DNA of 64,000 nucleotides from positions 3,814,620 through 3,878,619 of the forward strand of contig DS995276.1 of NCBI GenBank assembly GCA_000156115.1, written 5' to 3'. This stretch comes from Rhodobacteraceae bacterium HTCC2083. GTDB taxonomy: Bacteria; Pseudomonadota; Alphaproteobacteria; Rhodobacterales; Rhodobacteraceae. Numbering within the stretch: the first letter of the stretch is position 1; the number at the start of each line of letters is the position of its first letter. A program made the position numbers and the translations under genes. Positions 17,887 to 25,977 of this stretch are shown here, piece after piece. A model generated the notes under the pieces. It was not told the origin of the DNA. It was given only the letters and a program-made list of their open reading frames with translations, and made no database searches.

Positions 17887-19074
17887 ATGCCTATGCTAGT
17901 GAATAACCGTATTTCATCTTTGGTCCCCGAAGTAACAGGTTGGCGGCACTGGCTGCACCAGAACCCCGAACTCCTGTTCGACTTGCCAAAAACACAAGAA
18001 TTCATCCTCAACACATTGGCAAAAATCGGCATCACAGATGTGTATACCGGATTGGGAAAAACAGGTGTGGTTGCGATTATTGAAGGTCAGCAGAGTGGCC
18101 CGATGATTGGACTACGTTCTGATATGGACGCGTTGCCCTTATTTGAGCTTTCCGACATCCCCCACAAATCGAACGAGAACGGCAAGATGCACGCTTGTGG
18201 GCATGATGGTCACACTGCAATGCTGCTAGGTGCCGCACAATATTTGCAAGAAACGCGTAATTTTGCCGGCTGCGTTGCCTTGGTCTTTCAACCAGCCGAA
18301 GAAGGTGGCGTGGGCGCAAATGCGATGCTCAAGGACGGGTTGTTTGAAAAATTCGACATCTCGGAAATTTATGGCATGCACAATATGCCAGGATTACCGG
18401 TTGGCGAATTTGCACTGTGCCATGGCCCGTCTCATGCTGCAGTTGATACGTTTGAAGTCCAAATTGAAGGCAACGGGGCACATGCTGCACGCCCCCATCA
18501 AGGGGATGATCCCATTGCAGCGGCAAATGCGATCTACAATGCGTTTCAAACCATCATCACCCGCGATACCGATCCCATCCGCAATGGTCTGATCTCTGTC
18601 ACCGCGATCCAGTCCGGGGAGGCGTTCAATGTGGTCCCGCAATCTGCGCTGATACGCGGCACCGTGCGCACATTGCACGCCGACACCCAACACATCATTG
18701 AAAAACGCATGGGCGAAATCTGCGCCGGGGTCGATCTGAGCCACAAAGTAAATTCCACGCTGGACTATCAACGCAAATGCCCAATCAACTTCAATCATCG
18801 TAGCCCGTCAGAATACGCCCTCACAGCGGCCCGTAGCGTGGCGGGCATTGCCGCTGTCGACGAAAATTACCCACCACGTCTGGGTGGAGAGGATTTTTCA
18901 TTTATGTTGGAAAAAGTCCCCGGTGCTGTGATCAACACAGGCAACGGCGACACGGCGGGGCTGCACAATCCCAAATTCGATTTTGCAGACGAAGCGATCC
19001 CGTATGGCATTTCGTTCTGGACAAAGCTCGTTGAAACACGCCTTCCGATGGTCGTATCAGACAAGCCGGATTGA
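17887..19074 (+). CDS. M20 family metallopeptidase/amidohydrolase (hippurate hydrolase-like)
   Basis: 395 residues from ATG 17887, with AGGAG nine bases upstream. M20D motifs are present: RHWLHQNPEL, GLRSDMDALP, HACGHDGHTAMLLGAA (metal ligands), FQPAEEGGVGA with the catalytic Glu pair, the dimerisation-domain GNGAHAARPHQGDDPI, and RLGGEDFSFML near the C-terminus. The family hydrolyses N-acyl or peptide amide bonds of amino acids in the cytoplasm. It follows the LysR gene and probably processes what the Dpp-like transporter brings in. Confidence 0.92.
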   Translation: MPMLVNNRISSLVPEVTGWRHWLHQNPELLFDLPKTQEFILNTLAKIGITDVYTGLGKTGVVAIIEGQQSGPMIGLRSDMDALPLFELSDIPHKSNENGKMHACGHDGHTAMLLGAAQYLQETRNFAGCVALVFQPAEEGGVGANAMLKDGLFEKFDISEIYGMHNMPGLPVGEFALCHGPSHAAVDTFEVQIEGNGAHAARPHQGDDPIAAANAIYNAFQTIITRDTDPIRNGLISVTAIQSGEAFNVVPQSALIRGTVRTLHADTQHIIEKRMGEICAGVDLSHKVNSTLDYQRKCPINFNHRSPSEYALTAARSVAGIAAVDENYPPRLGGEDFSFMLEKVPGAVINTGNGDTAGLHNPKFDFADEAIPYGISFWTKLVETRLPMVVSDKPD

Positions 19075-19125
19075 TCATCAGAAGCCTTGAGAGCGTGAAT
19101 TCCATGAGACGATGAGGCGCGTGTC

Positions 19126-19368
19126 TCAGCCAGAGCAGCAGCACGATTTAGCTCTAGGTCTTACATCGCAATTTTCTTCGATGGTATCGAGCCACTGTTC
19201 ATTGCTGCATTCTACGAGCGTTTGAGTCGCTAAATTCGGGAAGCAGCCGTTCCCAAAAAAGTCGTCAAAGTCCGGTTTGTCCGCAAAGTAGACATCGGGG
19301 CAGAATGTAGCAAAGGGCTGCTTCCCACCGTTTCCACCTCGGGCGGAGTGGCCAACAGTCAAACACAC
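19126..19368 (-). CDS. Unrecognised Cys-rich reading frame, possible gene remnant
   Basis: 80 residues, read from a weak start. The middle (FCPDVYFADKPDFDDFFGN) and the end (SNEQWLDTIEENCDVRPRAKS-CCCSG) look protein-like and hold several Cys, but no family is recognised and no good ribosome binding site is visible. It overlaps the next plus-strand frame by 21 bases. It may be the C-terminal remnant of a gene broken when mobile DNA entered. Confidence 0.25.
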   Translation of the reverse strand: MCLTVGHSARGGNGGKQPFATFCPDVYFADKPDFDDFFGNGCFPNLATQTLVECSNEQWLDTIEENCDVRPRAKSCCCSG

Positions 19369-19611
19369 CTATTCACCGAACTTGGCTATAAGAAGAATAG
19401 GTTTGCTTGGGGTGGTGATAAGAGCCAGAAAGCCTGTTGGTATCTGCCCAGCGCTGTCCCAGTACGTGGCGAGGTGCTTGTTCGAGGTATCAGAGCGCCG
19501 ATAGGGCAGCAGATAAACAAGGTGAACGAACTCCTAGTAGACCCTGCGATGAGAAACACTGAAGGCCACAAGGACATAGCCTTCAGCAAGAATGGGCAAC
19601 AACAGTGGTAA
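19348..19611 (+). CDS. Unrecognised 87-residue frame before the HNH gene
   Basis: It starts with a GTG and has a plausible globular composition (YKKNRFAWGGDKSQKACWYLPS, then GQQINKVNELLVDPAMRN, split here as read). It ends seven bases into the HNH frame. It could be a small phage-type gene translated together with the HNH gene, or a frameshifted N-terminal part of it. Function unknown. Confidence 0.3.
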   Translation: MANSQTHLFTELGYKKNRFAWGGDKSQKACWYLPSAVPVRGEVLVRGIRAPIGQQINKVNELLVDPAMRNTEGHKDIAFSKNGQQQW

Positions 19612-20096
19612 GAGAAGCCCAGCTGAATGCCTGGATAGAAGAAGGTAAAAGAAACCTCGCAGAGTTCCGCAGGTCTCCCTTCCACGAAGAGTTGCGGAGC
19701 GTTAACCGCGACCACTACACCAACCTGATAGAAAACCACCCAACAGAAACCTTGGCAAAAGTCAGGGAGCTTCTGATGAGTGCTAAAGTCAAAGAACCCC
19801 TGCCCCCGTCAATGTCCGCAAGTAGAACCTTGGAGGGATGCTGGGAGCTAAAAACCCACGACAAACCACAGACCATCACGATAAATGGCTTCCCAGACTA
19901 TGCTTACAGATTCATACCGATAATCCTAAACGCTGAACTGATGGGAGAACGGGAAGTAGTCCGACACCTGTGCCACAACAGAGCCTGCGTAAACCCCGAC
20001 CACTTGGTGATTGGCTCGTATAAGCAGAACACCCAAGACGAAGCTGAACGGCTCTACTCTGGTAGGGATAGCAAGGGTAAAGGTCAGAAAGTCTAA
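19605..20096 (+). CDS. HNH endonuclease-like protein
   Basis: 163 residues from a GTG at 19605; the true start may be further downstream. The C-terminal half carries a HNH_3-type motif, H121-L-C123-H-N-R-A-C128-V-N-P-D-H133-L-V-I-G-S, then KQNTQDE, where Cys and His residues bind zinc and the His/Asn set makes the nicking site. Such proteins are phage homing or packaging nucleases. The first half is charged helix without a recognised domain. Codon use is richer in AAA and AAC than in neighbouring genes, consistent with transfer. Confidence 0.65.
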   Translation: MVREAQLNAWIEEGKRNLAEFRRSPFHEELRSVNRDHYTNLIENHPTETLAKVRELLMSAKVKEPLPPSMSASRTLEGCWELKTHDKPQTITINGFPDYAYRFIPIILNAELMGEREVVRHLCHNRACVNPDHLVIGSYKQNTQDEAERLYSGRDSKGKGQKV

Positions 20097-20514
20097 CTGG
20101 CAACTAACCAGACTAACTAAGCAACCATAAGCAAAAAATACTGCGGGTACTTCGGGTAGTTGGGTACTTCGGGTACTTACTGCCAAGCCTATCAAAGCAC
20201 CCCCAAAATGCCTGTTAGGTGCCCAGCGCACCCCAACGATGACCACCACCCAAAACACCCCCAAGATGCCCACCTCTGGGCCACTCTGGGAGCCAACTTT
20301 CAGGAACACAAGTTTCTGTCAAAAGGAACACAAAACTCATACAAGAGTTTCGCAAGTATCTGTATTTGCTGAATGTTATTTTATAGGTAGCCCCTACCGC
20401 CGGAGCCAAAAAATCTTAGCTTTTTGGCAACTCAAACTGTACCCCAATACAACGTTGACGGTAGTCTTTGTGCGCGTTTGGCTGTCCGATGCATTGCAGT
20501 CCAAGCATGTCAAT
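20097..20514. other. 418-base non-coding stretch with short repeats and a hairpin
   Basis: No gene is supported. GGGTACTTCGGGTA occurs at 20145-20158 and again at 20162-20175. GCCAAAAA (20405-20412) and TTTTTGGC (20421-20428) form a hairpin that could end transcripts from either side. The C-rich stretch 20200-20300 is compositionally different from both flanks. It probably marks the edge of inserted DNA next to the zinc operon. Confidence 0.4.
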
Positions 20515-21012
20515 TTAAACCCGAAAAGGCTCAATCTTGTCGGCAGATAAAGCATATCCGACATCTGCGATGTAGGTCCGCATTGACGAAATACCAAACA
20601 TGCCAATCACGTTGACCGCCTCGTACAAGCCTTTGCTTTTATAAGGGGTTTCAGTCGTGACAAACACCAATTGGTTCGCAGGTGGCGGTGGGACATGCAC
20701 ACAAGCGCCCGCGTAGGGCACCAAGATAAAGGCGGTGACGCCTGCGCTGCTTTGATCTATCGGCACTACAAACCCCGGCAAGCGCACTATCTGCCCATTC
20801 CAGTCCGAGCGCACCCCACTTGAATCTGGCTGCTGGCTGCTCAAAGGTGGTTGATCGTGATCAATGAGACCGCGAAACGCTTGCGGAATGGGGGTATCGT
20901 TCTTTGGCAGCAAATCCACCCAATCCAAATCAATAAACTCATCCGCCCGTAGCATCTGTGGGATCACCGCACTCGCCGCTAAGGCCGCCAAAAGGCTGCG
21001 GCGCGTCACCAT
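20515..21012 (-). CDS. DUF3299 exported protein (ZrgE-like)
   Basis: 165 residues from ATG 21012. A twin-arginine-like leader, MVTRRSLLAALAASAVIPQML, suggests Tat export. The DUF3299 core is RLPGFVVPIDQSSAGVTAF, then LVPYAGACVHVPPPPANQLVF, with the conserved C-x-H that could bind metal. It overlaps its upstream paralogue by seven bases. In Vibrio cholerae two DUF3299 genes accompany the ZrgABC zinc transporter. Here both end the Zur-headed operon. Role in zinc handling is inference from that context. Confidence 0.82.
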   Translation of the reverse strand: MVTRRSLLAALAASAVIPQMLRADEFIDLDWVDLLPKNDTPIPQAFRGLIDHDQPPLSSQQPDSSGVRSDWNGQIVRLPGFVVPIDQSSAGVTAFILVPYAGACVHVPPPPANQLVFVTTETPYKSKGLYEAVNVIGMFGISSMRTYIADVGYALSADKIEPFRV

Positions 21013-21506
21013 TCGTAGACTTCCATCTGATCCGCGACGATCGCATAGCCAGTTTGCCCCAAATCCGTCGTTTGCAATTGCATACGCATCATGCCGATCA
21101 CCCAAACTGGATTCCAAAGATCATCGCTCGGCCACGGTGTTTTCGCGTTCACCATAACCAGCTGGTTCGCGGGCGGTGGTGGCATGTGAATGCAGGCCCC
21201 CATATAGGGTACCAACATAAACTCTGTGACGCCCTTTACGCCAATATCAAACGGGATAATAAAACCCGGCATTTTGATGTAAGAACCATCCAAACTCTCG
21301 TTCAGCTTGGTCGCGTTTTCATCGTAGATCGGGTTCCACGTGTCGTTGACCTCGTCGAGCTCACCTTCACCGATGATCTCTGAGTAGGGCACGCCAACGG
21401 GCAGCAAATCATCCCAAGTGATCTCTTTCGGGGTGGCGGCGAGAGCCGTTTTGGGCGTCGCAAGCGCGCCTGAAAACAACATCAAAGCCGATCTACGATT
21501 TAGCAT
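21006..21506 (-). CDS. DUF3299 exported protein (ZrgD-like)
   Basis: 166 residues with a Tat-type leader (MLNRRSALMLFSGALATPKTA, cleavage near ALAA). The core repeats that of its neighbour: KMPGFIIPFDIGVKGVTEF and LVPYMGACIHMPPPPANQLV, including the C-I-H pair. The paired paralogues probably arose by duplication. The gene follows the FtsX-type permease and lies in the Zur operon, so a periplasmic zinc role is likely. Confidence 0.82.
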   Translation of the reverse strand: MLNRRSALMLFSGALATPKTALAATPKEITWDDLLPVGVPYSEIIGEGELDEVNDTWNPIYDENATKLNESLDGSYIKMPGFIIPFDIGVKGVTEFMLVPYMGACIHMPPPPANQLVMVNAKTPWPSDDLWNPVWVIGMMRMQLQTTDLGQTGYAIVADQMEVYEW

Positions 21507-21528
21507 GTCTTTGACCTCAATCAGGGTG

Positions 21529-22779
21529 TCACGTTTTCACCACCATACCATCAGCCACCGACAATCGGTAAGCCCTTATAGCGGGCACCAAGCTCACAAT
21601 TGCGCCAGCTGCGATGACCGCTAGCATAACCCACCCCTCGCGCAGGCTGGGTGGATCAATCGCCAGCCATAGACCAAACTCGCGATCCAATATCGGTTGG
21701 CCGATGAATAGACCAAGATAAAGCAAGCCAAGCCCTAGAAGCGCCCCGAGCGCCGCCATGACAACCGCTTCCAGCACCAGCATACTGAGGATCGTGGCAG
21801 GGCGCGCACCCATCGCGCGAAAGATTGCCATCTCTCGTCTTCGCTCGTTCAGGCTAGAGAAAATCGTTGCCATCATTCCGATCAAAGCAGTGACAACAAC
21901 CATAAAGGACACACCAAGCAGGGCTGTTTCGGCGATGCCTACGATGCCCCAAAGTTCTTGCAATGCGACGCCCGGTAAGATTGCGAGCAAGGGTTCTTGG
22001 CCGTAGTCGTTGATCGCGCGTTGCAAGCGGAAAATTTGCAAAGGGCTTTTCACACCGACCAACGCGGCAGTGACCGCTTTCGGTGTCAGCTCCATCTGGC
22101 GCAGTTCATCAGCGGGCGTGGCTTGGCCCTGTACCTGCGCGCCACCCTGCCAATCCACATGGATTGCCTCAATAGCCTCCATGCTGACAATCACGGTGCG
22201 ATCAATTGGTGTGCCAGTTTTCTTCAAGATACCTGAAACGCGGAAAGGCTGGTCTTTGTGCTCCGCAAAAGAGGCCAACCCGTGTGCGACAATAATCGGA
22301 TCGCCAATCTCATAGCCCAAAACCGCCGCCACATCGGCACCGATGACTGTGTCGAAAAGATCCGACAGGATCGCCCCATTCGCCACCTCTAGGGAGCGGC
22401 CTTGGCGATATTTATAATGCTCGAAGAACGCAACGGACGTGCCCATGACACGGAATTGGCGATGACTATCGCCCAAGGAAATCGGTACGATCCAGTCCAC
22501 TTCAGAGCGCGCGGCGATGTCTTGATAGCTTTGCCACGTCACATTGTTGGTCGCATTGCCGATGCGAAACACCGAATAAAGCAGCAATTGAACGGAGCCT
22601 GAGCGCGCGCCAACAATCAAATCCGTCCCCGAAATCGTATCCGCAAAACTTGCCTTTGCACCAGTTCTTATCTTCTCGACCCCAAGAAAGAGCGCGACGG
22701 ACAAGGCAATCGCAAGGATCGTCATGCCAACGGTCAAAGCTCGTGCAAATAGCGAGGCGATGGCAAGGCGCAAGATCAT
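21529..22779 (-). CDS. FtsX/MacB-type ABC permease of the zinc operon
   Basis: 416 residues with one N-terminal membrane segment (about 14-36), a large periplasmic domain (about 40-285) and three C-terminal segments. The FtsX-domain signature FSSLNERRREMAIFRAMGARP sits between the second and third. This is the mechanotransmission type that drives periplasmic events rather than carrying solute across the membrane. It overlaps the ATPase gene by four bases. It corresponds to the permease of ZrgABCDE; the mechanism of zinc acquisition in that system is not settled. Confidence 0.87.
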   Translation of the reverse strand: MILRLAIASLFARALTVGMTILAIALSVALFLGVEKIRTGAKASFADTISGTDLIVGARSGSVQLLLYSVFRIGNATNNVTWQSYQDIAARSEVDWIVPISLGDSHRQFRVMGTSVAFFEHYKYRQGRSLEVANGAILSDLFDTVIGADVAAVLGYEIGDPIIVAHGLASFAEHKDQPFRVSGILKKTGTPIDRTVIVSMEAIEAIHVDWQGGAQVQGQATPADELRQMELTPKAVTAALVGVKSPLQIFRLQRAINDYGQEPLLAILPGVALQELWGIVGIAETALLGVSFMVVVTALIGMMATIFSSLNERRREMAIFRAMGARPATILSMLVLEAVVMAALGALLGLGLLYLGLFIGQPILDREFGLWLAIDPPSLREGWVMLAVIAAGAIVSLVPAIRAYRLSVADGMVVKT

Positions 22780-23465
22780 GCCGCACCTCTTTCAACATGC
22801 GCGATGTCTTGCATGTCTATAACCCGATCAAAACGCGCGCCCAAACGTGGATCATGGCTGACCATCAGCAAAGAAGTTTGGTTTGAATGCACTTGAGCAA
22901 AAAGCAAATCGAGGAAGGCCGCTTGGCTGTTTGCATCAAGCGCAGAGGTTGGTTCGTCCGCGATTATTAGCGGCGGCCGGCCAATGAGCGCACGCGCAAC
23001 GGCGACACGTTGTTGTTGGCCAACGCTGAGCGCGGTTGCTTTAATGTTGGTCACACCGTCAGGCAGACCAAGGGCGCGGCACAGTTCAGTTGCCTTCGCC
23101 AATGCATCGCCCGCCTGCTTGTTGCGCGCAGGCGCAAAGCGCAAAGGCAGCATGATATTGTCGGCTACGGTGCCAAACGGCAGCAGGTTAAACTGCTGAA
23201 AGATTACGCCTATCTGTTCCGCTCTGAACTTGTCGCGCTTACTGGCGGATAGTTCGGTGATATCTTGACCCGCAATCTCGATCCGTCCGCTATCCGGCAC
23301 AATCGTACCGCAGATCAACGACAAGAGCGTCGACTTGCCCGACCCGCTTTCGCCCAGCAACAACACGGATTCACCCTTGGCCACACGAAGATCAACGACC
23401 CGCAATGAAAACCGCCCCGCCCAGTCAAAAGCGACATCAGACAGGTTAAGAACCGCACCCGTCAT
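22776..23465 (-). CDS. LolD/MacB-type ABC ATPase of the zinc operon
   Basis: 229 residues. Walker A is GESGSGKST, the signature LSVGQQQRVAVARAL and Walker B LIIADEPTSALD, followed by the switch His in LMVSHDPRLG. The short single-domain form with FQQFNLLPFGTV is typical of LolD/MacB ATPases that pair with FtsX-type permeases. It lies six bases after the ZrgA-like gene and overlaps the permease gene by four. Confidence 0.9.
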   Translation of the reverse strand: MTGAVLNLSDVAFDWAGRFSLRVVDLRVAKGESVLLLGESGSGKSTLLSLICGTIVPDSGRIEIAGQDITELSASKRDKFRAEQIGVIFQQFNLLPFGTVADNIMLPLRFAPARNKQAGDALAKATELCRALGLPDGVTNIKATALSVGQQQRVAVARALIGRPPLIIADEPTSALDANSQAAFLDLLFAQVHSNQTSLLMVSHDPRLGARFDRVIDMQDIAHVERGAA

Positions 23466-23471
23466 ACGTGA

Positions 23472-24056
23472 TTAGCGATCCAGATCCAAGACCGGGGTCG
23501 CGCGCGTGACCTCAAAAGCTTGGGCACCGTTAGACGTAACGAGCTGCACCTCAACTTCCTCAGCATTTGGAAAAGCGTCGAAATAACGAAAGGTGATCTC
23601 GCTCAGAGCATCCGCTGAAGAACAGCTTAGAGCATACTCCGCATGGAATTCCGTGTGGCCAGCGTCATCGCCATGGTCTTCGTGATCTTCATCATGCGCA
23701 TGCGCGTCATGATCATCGTGGTCGTCATGATCTTCGTGCTCGCCCTCCGTTTCCAATTCAGCGCGCGCATTATTGACTACGCAGCCCGCCGCGGAGGACA
23801 TCGCAAATAGTTCCAAAGGCGCATTGAGAGCCGCAAGAGCAGTCTCAATCGCGGTTAAATCCGCGGCACCGCTGGCCTCATACTCAAACCCAACAATATC
23901 CGCCCCTGGCGCATGAAACTCCATCGCAACCTCTGCACCATCAATCGCAATATTCAATGTACCCACACCATGTTCATGCGCATCAAGCTGGCGTGTCTCT
24001 TCGGCGACAGCAGGAAAAGCTGCGATAAGTGCAAAAAGTGAAAGAGCGTTTTTCAT
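23472..24056 (-). CDS. zrgA: ZrgA-like His/Asp-rich periplasmic zinc-binding protein (DUF2796)
   Basis: 194 residues from ATG 24056, with AAGGGA before it. A signal peptide (MKNALSLFALIAAFPAVA) is followed by the DUF2796 start RQLDAHEHGVGTLNIAIDG and, in mid-protein, a histidine/aspartate stretch (EHEDHDDHDDHDAHAHDEDH) suited to zinc capture. Another conserved segment is ITFRYFDAFPNAEEVEVQL. ZrgA in Vibrio cholerae is the zinc-binding component of a Zur-controlled system, and the gene order here is the same. The His-rich loop strongly suggests a metal scavenger. Confidence 0.85.
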   Translation of the reverse strand: MKNALSLFALIAAFPAVAEETRQLDAHEHGVGTLNIAIDGAEVAMEFHAPGADIVGFEYEASGAADLTAIETALAALNAPLELFAMSSAAGCVVNNARAELETEGEHEDHDDHDDHDAHAHDEDHEDHGDDAGHTEFHAEYALSCSSADALSEITFRYFDAFPNAEEVEVQLVTSNGAQAFEVTRATPVLDLDR

Positions 24057-24084
24057 AGTCGGTCCCTTATTGGTCAGATAGGTC

Positions 24085-24471
24085 TTAGGCAACGCACCGT
24101 TGGCAGTGCCCATGGATTTCTACGATATGGCGGTCCGAGCGAAAGGCGTTTTGGTCCGTCAATTCCGCTAGCTTGGGCAGTAGATCGCTCCCGTCATGTT
24201 CATCAACCAAACCGCATGTTTCACAGATCGCAAGGACCGGTACACTTTCTGCGTGATTGCAGCGACACGGCACAAAGGCCTTGATGGATTCCAACCGATG
24301 CGCGCGGCCTTGATCGGTCAAAGCAGACAATGTCCGATATACGGTCGGCGGTGCGATATCCGGCTCGGAGCGCTGAAGTTGTTCAAGGATTTGATAAGCA
24401 GTCATTGGTTTTTCGCAGGTTTTCAAAACCTCCAAGATGTCCGCCTGCCGCGCATCCGCAGATTTTCTCAT
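24085..24471 (-). CDS. zur: Zur, zinc-responsive Fur-family repressor
   Basis: 128 residues, shorter than Fur but usual for Zur. The winged helix holds ILEVLKTCEKPMTAYQIL and APPTVYRTLSALTDQG. Metal ligands are CRCNH, then CETCG (structural zinc) and HIVEIHGHCQRC at the C-terminus. It begins the operon of the ZrgA-like protein, the ABC genes and DUF3299 pair, so it is probably autoregulated and represses zinc uptake when zinc is ample. A GGAG ribosome binding site precedes the ATG. Confidence 0.88.
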   Translation of the reverse strand: MRKSADARQADILEVLKTCEKPMTAYQILEQLQRSEPDIAPPTVYRTLSALTDQGRAHRLESIKAFVPCRCNHAESVPVLAICETCGLVDEHDGSDLLPKLAELTDQNAFRSDRHIVEIHGHCQRCVA

Positions 24472-24501
24472 GCAATATACTCCAGCTTCGAAAAAATTTT
24501 T

Positions 24502-24513
24502 ATTTTATAAAAT
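24502..24513. promoter_or_regulatory. AT-rich palindrome upstream of zur
   Basis: ATTTTATAAAAT is a perfect 12-bp palindrome 31 bases before the zur start, in the 98-base gap that must hold the promoter. Zur and Fur boxes are AT-rich palindromes, so it may be the operator or part of the -10 region. A weak hairpin (24526-24545) in the same gap may end the inositol operon. Confidence 0.4.
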
Positions 24514-24569
24514 ACTAACAATCAAGCGCCCGAGTTTACAGGCGCGCGGAAACCAGCCGATGCGCTAGA

Positions 24570-25937
24570 TCAAGACTGCGGGCATGAAGTCCCCGAGAGG
24601 CACAGATCCAAAAGCAGTGCAAACCCCGCGCTGTCCAATGTATCAAACTCAGCACACAACCTTTCAAGCTCATTGGCCCGCTCAAGTCCCAACCCCTCAT
24701 CCGCAAGCAGATGAAATTTCGCACTGATTTCGGCATCGGACACTGGTAAATCAACGTCACCACGCGGCGTCATTGGGACACCCTGAATGCGCTGACCATT
24801 CTTTAGGGTCAACGCGACTTGCGCCCAGCGTTTGGAGACACTGCGCCTTGTCAATTCGGGATCGTCAATCAAAGTGGTGGCATGACTGATCCTTAAGATA
24901 TCAGGATCGGTTAGGGTTTTCGGCGTCAACTCATTGGAGCCAATGGTGCCGCGCACGATCATGCAAGCGACTGGGAAGGCAATGGAATAGCTGAATTCAT
25001 CAAGCGTTTTTGGCTCATACCCTGCAAGGCGCGTCGCGTAGTGGAAGGTTTTGATTTCAACATTTGCGATATCTGTGTGGTGCAGATCATTCCCTCGCAT
25101 CAGTTTTTGCACACCATCAAGCGATGAATGCGCCCAACGACAACAAGGGTATAGCTTGTAATGCGTGTGCTCCAACGTCAGCCAACGCGTGCCCAAATCA
25201 CTCCAAAACGGTGCCGCGTCTTCACTTTCGCAGGTTAGTGCAGGCGCGCCTGTGAAGCCTTCTCGCGCAAGATAAGCCGCTGTCACACCAGAGGGCGCGC
25301 CCCAGCCAACGCCATCGCGCACCATGGTCGGAAAATCGATGCAGCGCATCATTTGACTGCGCGGTCCGTGATACTCTGCAATGCCAGCAGCGTGGCGTAT
25401 CTGCTCCTCATCACAGCCCAACATACGCGCCACGGATGCGGCAACGCCGACAGCGGTCCAAGCGCCCGATGTGTGATAATCCGCGCAGGTCGCATGCTGC
25501 GCCTGCCCTGCGCGGTAACTCACCTCATAGGCCAGCGCCAACCACAGCGCGAGATCACGACCCGTGACGGACTGCCCCCTCTGACACATCGCATCTGCAA
25601 CGGCGAGAACCGCAGGGAAGGCCGCAGATCCAGCATGACCCTTGTTCGGCGTGCTGCCATCATGCGCGTCAATGCTGTCAACGGTAAATGCCCCCGCCAT
25701 CGCAGCGCCCGCAGGACTGCACGTGCGCCCATCCATCAACAGGCGCGTGCCGCCCACAGTGCCCGCGCCAAAGAGTGCCATTGCGCTGCGACGAGCGATA
25801 TCGCTTAGCTCTGTACCTGCACCAATCGCTGCGACGCCCATCGTGTCTAGAAAACTGCGCCTTAGCAGCGCAAGCAAGTCTTCGGGCAGGTCATTAAATT
25901 CAAGATCGTGAACGAACGCGGAAAAACTTGTCACCAT
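24570..25937 (-). CDS. MmgE/PrpD family protein
   Basis: 455 residues from ATG 25937, which has AGAGGG nine bases upstream; ATGs further up are too close to that site or unsupported. Family patterns include RRSFLDTMGVAAIGAG, GAFTVDSIDAHDGSTPNKGHAGSA (the D-H-D region of PrpD) and YKLYPCCRWAHSSLDG. Members are 2-methylcitrate dehydratases or related dehydratases/isomerases, but this one sits at the end of the inositol operon, so its substrate is more likely a polyol or carboxylate from that pathway. Activity is unknown. Confidence 0.85.
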   Translation of the reverse strand: MVTSFSAFVHDLEFNDLPEDLLALLRRSFLDTMGVAAIGAGTELSDIARRSAMALFGAGTVGGTRLLMDGRTCSPAGAAMAGAFTVDSIDAHDGSTPNKGHAGSAAFPAVLAVADAMCQRGQSVTGRDLALWLALAYEVSYRAGQAQHATCADYHTSGAWTAVGVAASVARMLGCDEEQIRHAAGIAEYHGPRSQMMRCIDFPTMVRDGVGWGAPSGVTAAYLAREGFTGAPALTCESEDAAPFWSDLGTRWLTLEHTHYKLYPCCRWAHSSLDGVQKLMRGNDLHHTDIANVEIKTFHYATRLAGYEPKTLDEFSYSIAFPVACMIVRGTIGSNELTPKTLTDPDILRISHATTLIDDPELTRRSVSKRWAQVALTLKNGQRIQGVPMTPRGDVDLPVSDAEISAKFHLLADEGLGLERANELERLCAEFDTLDSAGFALLLDLCLSGTSCPQS

Positions 25938-25977
25938 ACGATGCATCCCTCTTTGCGGAAAGGGTACCGAATTGTCC

